A model generated the notes under the pieces. That model had not been told where the DNA came from. It made no database searches and saw only the letters and a program-made list of their open reading frames with translations. Positions 21,678 to 27,647 of a stretch of 27,647 bases of DNA are shown here, piece by piece (the stretch's first letter is position 1; every line of letters begins with the position of its first letter). The translations under genes were made by a program, and so were the position numbers. This stretch comes from CAYMLL01 sp964390645 (GTDB lineage Bacteria; Planctomycetota; UBA8108), in the NCBI GenBank assembly GCA_964390645.1, contig CAYMLL010000070.1, positions 1 through 27,647 on the forward strand, read 5' to 3'.

Positions 21678-21710
21678 ACCGGGCGACGTCAAATGAACTG
21701 ACGGCCCGGT
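21678..21710 (-). terminator. Hairpin just after the esterase stop codon
   Basis: ACCGGGC (21678-21684) pairs with GCCCGGT (21704-21710), and inside it GTCA (21688-21691) pairs with TGAC (21699-21702). It starts 18 bases past the stop of the minus-strand esterase gene. There is no T tract, so it is a structure-only terminator candidate. Confidence 0.4.
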
Positions 21711-21727
21711 TTGCCTCGGGTGATGCG

Positions 21728-23383
21728 CTACCGATGCTTCAGGTAGCTCTCGGCGATCACTCTTCCCAGCGCGATGATCCCTGACGTCGTGATCACGATC
21801 TTCTTCTCCTGCTTCGGCAGGTCGAAAGCCTTCGTGTGGATCAGGTGGTCATCAGCGTCCGCCACCTTCGCGAGGGCAGAGGTGACGTCGATGCGGTTGA
21901 CGCCCTCGTCGTCCGTGGGGGGCTGCTGGCTCACGAACCAGCGAAGATCGTCCCGGCCCAGGTCCTGGCGACTCCGCGCGATCAACGCGGCGAGCCGCTC
22001 GGGCGCCTTCTTCCGGTACGGGGAGAAGGACATGTCGTTCTCCCCCAGGTGATAGAAGATCCCCGCCAGGTCGACCTCGTGCCCCTTGTCCGAGAGGTCC
22101 TGGATCGCGCTCTGCACGAACGCGAGGAAACGCGGATACAGGTTGCGGGTCTTGGCCATGCTCCCCTCCGGCGTCCAGTCGATGATCTGGGAGCCACTGT
22201 GGGTGAACTTGGCGATGGCGATGTTGCCGGGGATCTTGGCGCTCACGAGGTCGGCGAAGGTGAGCTCCGGGCCGAAGGTGTCGTAGTAACCTGCCGGACC
22301 CATGGGCTCCCAGCCGTTCGAGACCTTGTAGCCGCCCCCCAGGTCGTACCTGTAGGCGATGCGGTGGTTATCCTTCAGCAGACCCGACCACAGGACCATA
22401 CGCTGCAGCTCCTGGGTAAAGGCGCGTTCGCCCTCCATGTTGCGGTGCCCCGCGAGGACGAACAGCTTGACCTTGCTGCCCTGCGCGTAGGGCCACTTGC
22501 GGAGCTTGCGGGGGACGTCCGGTGACCTCCCGATGTTCTTCAGGTAGGCGTCGGCGTAGTTGACCCCGTGCTCCAGCTGGCCGAGGGTTCCGTAGTGGTA
22601 GTGCAGGCCGACACCGCCGCCGATCTCCACCCCCACGTGCGAGGTGGGGACGTACTGGGCCAGCGGATCTTCGCGGCAGACCTCCTTCTGTCCCAGGCTG
22701 ATGGCATACATCCGCGGTCGCAGGTCCATCCCCCAGATCGTCTTCGTGCACAGCTCGCCGATGTAGAACTTGAGGTCCGGGGTGGCGAGATCCCGGCGCC
22801 ACCTGGCGAGGAAGTTCTTCAGGTTCTTTCCGTAGTTGGGCATGTAGCCTTTCTCGAACATGTCGTTCTCGCCCTGATGCCACATGAAGCCCTCGATCCG
22901 GTAGCGGATCTCTCGCCTGTCCAGGTCGGCGAGCGCCGCGCGGACCCACTTCAGGGCGAGGGGATACATCTTGAACCCGCTCGGCTCGTCCGGGTTCCAG
23001 TCGCCGCCCAGGTGCGTGCCGCCGGCGGCACACTTGATGATGGCGATCGGCGCCTTGATGTGGCGGGTGACCCGGCGGGCGAAGCTCAGCTCCGGACCGA
23101 CCACATCGTTCACGGGTTGGAGGGCGACCCAGCCCTCGGACTGCGTCTTGTTCTCCCTTCCCAGGCAATAGGAGAAACTCACCTTCGGCTGCGGCTTCTC
23201 CAATCCGGTGAACGGCGGGAAGCGGCGGATGTCCTTCACCCTGGAGTCGGATCCCACCATGTTCGACTGCCCGGCAAAAAGAAAAACGCGCACGGTCTGG
23301 TCGTCTTCCTGGGCGACCAGGAGACCGGTGCAAACGGACGCGAGAAGAACCGCACACAGGCGCGTCGATATCGAGATCAGCAT
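21728..23383 (-). CDS. Tandem SASA-domain esterase (sialate O-acetylesterase-like), second domain lacking the catalytic serine
   Basis: 551 residues from ATG 23383, which has GGAG five bases upstream; GTG 23389 is the alternative. Residues 1-25 are a signal peptide (LLVAQ). The first SASA-type SGNH domain (about 30-285) has GQSNM with the nucleophile S40, the WHQGEND block (168-174), and HYHYGTLGQL for the distal part of the active site. A second copy of the same fold covers about 295-551, but its block I reads AGHRNM (R314 at the serine position) and its WHQGE equivalent is YHLGEND (444-450). The GYYDTFGPELTFADLV segment mirrors VVGPELSFARRV of the first copy. The enzyme probably removes acetyl groups from an extracellular glycan with domain one only; domain two may bind substrate. 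It lies between two sulfatases on the same strand. Confidence 0.88.
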   Translation of the reverse strand: MLISISTRLCAVLLASVCTGLLVAQEDDQTVRVFLFAGQSNMVGSDSRVKDIRRFPPFTGLEKPQPKVSFSYCLGRENKTQSEGWVALQPVNDVVGPELSFARRVTRHIKAPIAIIKCAAGGTHLGGDWNPDEPSGFKMYPLALKWVRAALADLDRREIRYRIEGFMWHQGENDMFEKGYMPNYGKNLKNFLARWRRDLATPDLKFYIGELCTKTIWGMDLRPRMYAISLGQKEVCREDPLAQYVPTSHVGVEIGGGVGLHYHYGTLGQLEHGVNYADAYLKNIGRSPDVPRKLRKWPYAQGSKVKLFVLAGHRNMEGERAFTQELQRMVLWSGLLKDNHRIAYRYDLGGGYKVSNGWEPMGPAGYYDTFGPELTFADLVSAKIPGNIAIAKFTHSGSQIIDWTPEGSMAKTRNLYPRFLAFVQSAIQDLSDKGHEVDLAGIFYHLGENDMSFSPYRKKAPERLAALIARSRQDLGRDDLRWFVSQQPPTDDEGVNRIDVTSALAKVADADDHLIHTKAFDLPKQEKKIVITTSGIIALGRVIAESYLKHR

Positions 23384-23685
23384 GTTCACTCCGGATCACC
23401 TCTCTTGCTTCGGCAACGTGACCATCCTCCGGCCAAGGGCATCACCGCCGTTTCGCGTGACCCATCGGCCGCGATTGTCCAGCAGCTGGGAAATACGCAC
23501 TCTCGTACTTCATGAGCGTATCCAGAGCCTCCGGGAGGCCGTGACGCGCGATCTGACCGGCCCCCCGATGCGGATTCGTTCTCCATGTCAGTTGAAGCTC
23601 GAGTTTCGGTGGCCCGATAGCGTCGGGATCCGGCGGTCGTCCAGTTCCCGACGAAGCGATTGCGTGTCTGCATCTCACGCGAACG
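23384..23685. other. Intergenic region between DUF1579 lipoprotein and esterase genes
   Basis: 302 bases separating two minus-strand genes, long for an operon junction. It should hold the promoter and ribosome site (CCGGAGTGAAC) of the esterase. Minus-strand frames here start plausibly (QTRNRFVGNWTT) but do not continue as any family I recognise, and I do not call a gene. Confidence 0.4.
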
Positions 23686-24255
23686 CTACGGCGGGCCGCC
23701 CTGTTCCGTGGTTCCTCCGCGCCGGGTTTGTTTCCACGACAGCTTCACGACGACCTGTCCGTCGGCGTTCGTGACCGTTCCGGATGCCTCCGCGTAGTCG
23801 TCGCGAACAAAGCGATGGCTTCCCATGAACGTGGTCTTCTGGTCAACGTTCTTCATGGACCAGTGCATGGTCTTCGTCTCCTCGTTCCAGGAGCCAGTCA
23901 CCAGGATGCGAGAGGGCCCGAGCATCATGACGCCAGGATAGGTCCCGGATGCGGGGTCGTAGGTGAGCGGGAGAAGCATGCCTTCGCCCGGCAGGTCCTC
24001 CATCACGAGGTACTGGCCGTCGTGTGACCAGCGGCGTATCGTGAGCGTATCGGAGGTCGTGGCTTCTCCGGTGGCTGGCGTCACCGTTACTTTCATGTCC
24101 CACGTGCCGACAAAGTGGTTCAGCGCTTGAAGCTCAGGAGAACGCGTCGGGGTGTCGCCCTGCGTCGTGCCTTCAGAGAGAGTCTCGCAGCCGGCGAATG
24201 CGAGGCCGAGACCGAGACTCAAGATCACACGGCAGGCGGGCTTTCTCTCGTGCAT
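23686..24255 (-). CDS. DUF1579 family lipoprotein
   Basis: 189 residues from ATG 24255. The first 23 residues are a lipoprotein signal ending LAFAGC (C23). The mature domain from about residue 45 matches DUF1579 (PF07617): LNHFVGTWDMKVTV near the start, then RRWSHDGQYLVMEDLPGEG, MMLGPSRILVTGSWNEET and a last block SGTVTNADGQVVVKLSWKQ. These proteins form small beta barrels. No enzymatic activity is established; a lipocalin-like binding role is often supposed. The longer frame upstream adds only a non-signal extension, so the start at 24255 is preferred. It lies between the intact sulfatase and the esterase, both on the same strand; the gaps of about 270 and 300 bases argue for separate promoters. 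Confidence 0.88.
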   Translation of the reverse strand: MHERKPACRVILSLGLGLAFAGCETLSEGTTQGDTPTRSPELQALNHFVGTWDMKVTVTPATGEATTSDTLTIRRWSHDGQYLVMEDLPGEGMLLPLTYDPASGTYPGVMMLGPSRILVTGSWNEETKTMHWSMKNVDQKTTFMGSHRFVRDDYAEASGTVTNADGQVVVKLSWKQTRRGGTTEQGGPP

Positions 24256-24379
24256 CGATTTCCTTCTCGCCCGGGGGGCTCGGTTGATTCGACTCTTTGG
24301 TCCGGAGATCCTCACGGTGCACGCTCGGCCCGACGTTCGCCAAGTCCGCCGCTGCCAGAGTACCCGAGCCCGCGATCGA

Positions 24380-24394
24380 CAGGCAAGCTGCCTG
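24380..24394. other. Small perfect hairpin between sulfatase and DUF1579 genes
   Basis: CAGGCA (24380-24385) and TGCCTG (24389-24394) pair around an AGC loop in the 272-base gap downstream of the intact sulfatase. It is short and lacks a T tract. Nothing else was recognised in this gap. Confidence 0.25.
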
Positions 24395-24527
24395 CCGTTC
24401 CCCGTCCTCGGACTTCTCCTGATGTTTCGCCCACACCGTCGACGTCCCCTTCACCAGCCACTCCAGCGACATGTCGCTCGCCTCCCGCCCCTCCGCCCAG
24501 GCTCGAAAGCGCCTTCTCGACCGACTT

Positions 24528-26126
24528 CTATCTGCGCCGCCGCTGCCGGATGTAGTCCTCGGGACGGAAGCGCCTCGTCGCGCCGTTTTTCCAGACGCTC
24601 TCGTCCGTGTCATCGTAGCGTTCGCGCGTCGCCCAGAATCGCTTCTTCAGCGCCGCGAGCCGATCCGCGTGCCTGGAATCCGTGGCGAGGTTCGTCATCT
24701 CCTGCGGGTCCCTGTTCAGGTCGAAGAGCTCCCAGCGACTCTTCGACTCCGCCTCGTTGCGCGGACGGTCGAAGTAGAGCAGTTTGAAGTCCTTCGTGCG
24801 GATCGCGCTGTGCTGTGCGACGCCGTGGCCTCTATCGATGTAGCGATAGTAGATCGTGTCGCGCCACTCCGGTGGCGTGGATCCGCCCTCGGTCAGAAGT
24901 GGCAGGAGGCTGACGCCGTGAACCTTCCAGTCCGGCTTCAGCCCAGCGGCTGCGAGAAAGGTCGGCGCGTAGTCGATGTTCTGCACCATCGCCTTGCACC
25001 GAGTGCCGGGTTTCACCCTGCCGGGCCAGCGCACGATCAGCGGCATCTTCAACGACTCCTCGTACGCCCAGCGTTTGTCGAACCAGCCGTGTTCGCCGAG
25101 ATAGAAGCCCTGGTCCGCGGAGTAGACGACGATCGTGTTCTTGCTCAACCCGAGAGCGTCGAGTCGACGAAGAACGCGACCAACGTTGCGGTCGACACCG
25201 GCGACACAACGAAGGTAGTTCTTCATGTAACGCTGGTACTTCCATCGCACGAGCGCCTTGCCCGTCGGCGGATTCGCGATGAAGGCGTCGTTCTCGGCCT
25301 TGAATGCGGCGAGATACTCTTTCTTCTGCTCGGGTGTCAGACGGCTCACCACCTTCAGGTCGGCACCGTTCCTGAAGAGCATCAGGTCGCTCGCCATGCG
25401 CATGTGCTTGTCGATGCCCATCTTGTGGTTGGCGGCGGAGACGCGACCCGCGTAATCGTCAAAGAGAGAAGCCGGCTCGGGTAGCTGAATATCGTGATAC
25501 AGCTTCAGCTCCTCGAGGCTCGGCTTCCAGTTGCGGTGCGGCGCCTTGTGCTGCACCATCAGCGCAAAGGGTCTTGACTTGTCCCGCGACCCGAGCCACT
25601 GAAGCGCGAGGTCGGTGACGACATCCGTCGAGTGGCCTTCGATCTTGCGGTTTCCTCCCTTCGAGCTGAAGAGCTGGGGATTGTAGTAACTACCCTGACC
25701 GCTGAACACGTCCCAGGCGTCGAAGCCGTTCGGCCTGGTCTTCATGTGCCACTTGCCGAAGACGGCCGTCGTATAGCCGTGCGCGTGCAGGGCCTTGGGC
25801 CAGGACGGACCGGCAGGGTCAAGGGCGCCGCCCAGGTGGACGATTCCGTTCTTGTGACTGTGAAGGCCTGTCATCACCGTGCCACGGGACGGTGTGCAGA
25901 TACTGTTGCCGCAGAAGCTGTTCTCGAAGAGCATGCCTTCGCGGGCCAGTTGATCGATGTTGGGCGTCGGCGGTAGCTCGAGTCCGTACTTGTACGAGGA
26001 GATCGCCTGCGTGGTCAGATCGTCGCTGAACAGGAAGACGATGTTCGGACGGGTCGTCTCGGACCTCACGAAGGACGCGTCGAGGAGAATCAGAGCCGCG
26101 GCGAGCAGTATTCGGTTAGCTCTCAT
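24528..26126 (-). CDS. Exported type I sulfatase
   Basis: 532 residues from ATG 26126, with a signal peptide ending near residue 22 (SFVRSE). Metal-site residues D35-D36 lie in VFLFSDDL. The formylglycine motif is CTPSR (C77-R81) within NSICTPSRGTVMTG. FGKWHMK (about 121-127), the HKAPHRNW block and SADQGFYLGEHGWFDKRW provide the other sulfate and calcium contacts. The C-terminal KLLYFDRPRNEAESKSRWELFDLNRDPQEMTNLA part is the usual four-strand subdomain. It is complete and should be active after Cys-to-formylglycine conversion by a maturase encoded elsewhere. Substrate is probably a sulfated polysaccharide; the exact subfamily cannot be set from sequence reading alone. It differs clearly from the broken sulfatase at 19945-21393, so the two are not a recent duplicate. 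Confidence 0.92.
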   Translation of the reverse strand: MRANRILLAAALILLDASFVRSETTRPNIVFLFSDDLTTQAISSYKYGLELPPTPNIDQLAREGMLFENSFCGNSICTPSRGTVMTGLHSHKNGIVHLGGALDPAGPSWPKALHAHGYTTAVFGKWHMKTRPNGFDAWDVFSGQGSYYNPQLFSSKGGNRKIEGHSTDVVTDLALQWLGSRDKSRPFALMVQHKAPHRNWKPSLEELKLYHDIQLPEPASLFDDYAGRVSAANHKMGIDKHMRMASDLMLFRNGADLKVVSRLTPEQKKEYLAAFKAENDAFIANPPTGKALVRWKYQRYMKNYLRCVAGVDRNVGRVLRRLDALGLSKNTIVVYSADQGFYLGEHGWFDKRWAYEESLKMPLIVRWPGRVKPGTRCKAMVQNIDYAPTFLAAAGLKPDWKVHGVSLLPLLTEGGSTPPEWRDTIYYRYIDRGHGVAQHSAIRTKDFKLLYFDRPRNEAESKSRWELFDLNRDPQEMTNLATDSRHADRLAALKKRFWATRERYDDTDESVWKNGATRRFRPEDYIRQRRRR

Positions 26127-26240
26127 GTTGTCTCTCTCGGTTGAGGCGAGGGGTTTGTCGGGTCGAAATACTCGAACGCTCGCAACAGGGCCAGGTTGCG
26201 CGGTTTGCGTGCGGAGGTGCGTAGCCCGGTCTGCGCCCTG

Positions 26241-27647
26241 TCACCCTCTGCAGCCTTCGGGACATGTGGGGATCTGGACACACTCGCTGCCCAGCGCCGG
26301 ACGGGGACCGCCCTGAAAAAGGTAGTTCAGGACGTGTACGGCGTCGGAAAGGTCAACTCCTCCATCGCCCGTCGAGTCGAGAAGAGCGCGATTGCCATCA
26401 GCGGTAGCCGATCCATCTCCGCACGGCAAGACTTCGGGGCTCCCCGCGAACAGGTGTCCTAGCAGCGACACCGCATCCGACACGTCGAGTCGACCGTCTC
26501 GGTTCAGGTCACCAGGTAGCTGGCGCTCGCCGGAAGTCGTTGACGAGCTCACGCCCGGCGTGCCGGAGTCAGCGTCGCTTGTGCGCCACGCGTCCCTGTC
26601 CGACCACGTCCCGAGGGGCGCCTGGAGATCGACGATTTCGAGAGACGGGCCGGAGCCGTCGGTTGCCGGATGCCATGCGTCGTCGAATACGAAGTCGTGA
26701 AGCGTTTCCCCGCGGAGGCCCACGAGTCTGATTCTCTCGCCTCTGTTGCTCAGCTTCCCGATGTACTCACCAGCGACGAGAATTCTCGCCAGGTCGTGGC
26801 GGGACGCGAACGCCTGGACGTTTTCAACCACAACAACGACCTCGCCGGGACGCAGGGTGGTCACGGCGCTGTCCGTGAAGTCGAACTTGACGCCCTCCAC
26901 GAACCGCACGCCTTCCAGATCGATTACGCCATCGCCGGTGTTCTCGAGCTCGACGAACTCGAACTCGTCCTGATCGCGCGGATCGCCGTCGGGTGGCGGT
27001 GCCGGGTGATACATGATCTCGGTGACGCGCAGACCCTCGTCGACGACGAAGACGGCCTCGTTGAGAGCACTCCACTCCTCGTCGACGACAGCGCGCGACT
27101 TCACGAGCGTCGTGCGATCGAGGATGACCCCGGACGATGAGCTCTCGACGGCCACCAGCTCCGGCAAGAACAGGAAGTCGCTCGAGTTGGCTCCGGCGTT
27201 CATGCCGTGTATAGCGAGTACATTGGATCCGGCCCGGAGGCTTCCCGCCTCTGCGCTGATGTCGATGTTCTCGAAGACGATCGCCTGACTGTCCGTGTGG
27301 CCGCGCGTCGCTCCAGAATTCCATGTGGCGTCCTCCGGGGCGTTTCGCCTCGCGATCTCGGTGCCGTTGAGGAAGGCCACGAAGCCGTCGTCGAATCGCA
27401 TGCGCAGCGTCAGGATCACGATGCTCGCGGGATCGGCGTCGAGCTCGAACGGGACCCGCACGTAAACGCTCTCGTTGACGTCGAACGCATCGGACTCGAC
27501 ATCGAGGCCGATCAGTTCCTCGTACCCCGAGCTGCGCTCGTATCCGACCCCGGTCGTGCCGGAGTCCCAGGTCGCGTCGACGAAGTCGACCCCCCTCCAG
27601 GAGAGCCCCACTGAGCCGACCCTCGGGACGAGGGCGCCGGCCCGGGC
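26241..27647 (-). CDS. Secreted lamin-tail-domain protein with dockerin-like C-terminus, N-terminus outside the window
   Basis: The frame is open to the right edge, so the gene starts beyond 27647; about 468 residues are visible. The first 160 visible residues form a beta-sandwich (DATWDSGTTGVGYE, VYVRVPFELD, DDGFVAFLNGTEIARRN) of the kind found before CotH or lamin-tail domains in planctomycete surface proteins. A lamin tail domain (PF00932) follows at about 205-345 of the visible part (RVTEIMYHP, DEFEFVELENTG, GPSLEIVD). The end has two dockerin-like calcium loops (DLNRDGRLDVSDAVSLLGHLF and DSTGDGGVDLSDAVHVLNYLF) and a Cys-containing tail. The protein is almost certainly extracellular; the dockerin-like part may mediate attachment or only stabilise the protein. 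It lies 114 bases upstream of the intact sulfatase on the same strand and might be co-transcribed. Confidence 0.88.
   Translation of the reverse strand, partial: ARAGALVPRVGSVGLSWRGVDFVDATWDSGTTGVGYERSSGYEELIGLDVESDAFDVNESVYVRVPFELDADPASIVILTLRMRFDDGFVAFLNGTEIARRNAPEDATWNSGATRGHTDSQAIVFENIDISAEAGSLRAGSNVLAIHGMNAGANSSDFLFLPELVAVESSSSGVILDRTTLVKSRAVVDEEWSALNEAVFVVDEGLRVTEIMYHPAPPPDGDPRDQDEFEFVELENTGDGVIDLEGVRFVEGVKFDFTDSAVTTLRPGEVVVVVENVQAFASRHDLARILVAGEYIGKLSNRGERIRLVGLRGETLHDFVFDDAWHPATDGSGPSLEIVDLQAPLGTWSDRDAWRTSDADSGTPGVSSSTTSGERQLPGDLNRDGRLDVSDAVSLLGHLFAGSPEVLPCGDGSATADGNRALLDSTGDGGVDLSDAVHVLNYLFQGGPRPALGSECVQIPTCPEGCRG

Noticed and set aside
22568..23515. Long plus-strand frame opposite the esterase
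   Set aside because: Shadow of the minus-strand esterase; no signal peptide, motifs or ribosome site.
23386..23678. Small gene upstream of the esterase (QTRNRFVGNWTT...), faintly like DUF1579
   Set aside because: Only a few residues match, the rest shows no domain pattern, and different frames look equally good.
1..27647. CRISPR arrays, toxin-antitoxin or other defence genes, prophage
   Set aside because: No regularly spaced direct repeats, Cas-like, nuclease or phage structural genes were seen on either strand.

Overview
The window looks like chromosomal DNA of a GC-rich bacterium of the Planctomycetota or a close relative, probably marine. This rests on family content. There is a planctomycete-type cytochrome/DUF1592 protein next to a Tat-exported DUF1552 protein, two formylglycine sulfatases, a CRTAC1/ASPIC-UnbV FG-GAP protein, an SHD1 protein, a PQQ-like propeller, and two proteins with dockerin-like tails of the planctomycete type. 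Nearly every gene encodes an exported, lipid-anchored or membrane-anchored protein. I found no tRNA, rRNA, CRISPR array or phage module. TGA, TAG and TGA/TAG-ended intact genes show the standard genetic code.

Layout. Positions 1-1968 (+) hold a 5'-incomplete FAD oxidoreductase with a golvesin-like tail. Facing it at 2148-5498 (-) is a long FG-GAP/ASPIC-UnbV/thioredoxin protein cut by one in-frame TGA. At 5702-6484 (+) is an IPTL-CTERM surface protein, followed by a very strong hairpin. 6795-10759 (+) is the DUF1592-DUF1552 pair. 10796-11225 is the 5' part of an IS903-group (IS5 family) insertion sequence. 11488-15835 (+) holds a putative zinc metallopeptidase, a PQQ-like propeller protein and a large exported protein of unknown role. 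The last of these overlaps tail to tail with a secreted metallophosphoesterase-dockerin (15820-17265, -). 17402-17617 (+) is an SHD1 gene whose stop codon lies inside the end of a second IS903-group relic (17603-18174), which has lost the middle of its transposase.

From 18317 to the right edge all genes are on the minus strand: a lipoprotein distantly resembling the metallopeptidase but with an altered HExxH motif and a cupredoxin-like tail; a sulfatase broken by one in-frame TAG; a tandem SASA esterase whose second half has lost its catalytic serine; a DUF1579 lipoprotein; an intact sulfatase; and a lamin-tail/dockerin protein running off the edge. Two sulfatases plus an O-acetylesterase suggest attack on sulfated, acetylated glycans. 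No sulfatase-maturing enzyme, cohesin or exosortase is present, so those partners must be elsewhere.

The main theme beyond ordinary gene content is decay and divergence. Two otherwise good genes carry single in-frame stops, there are two IS relics and one isolated IS end, one gene has its 3' end supplied by an IS end, and several domains keep the fold but have lost catalytic or metal-binding residues. I did not find a convincing new defence or mobile system.
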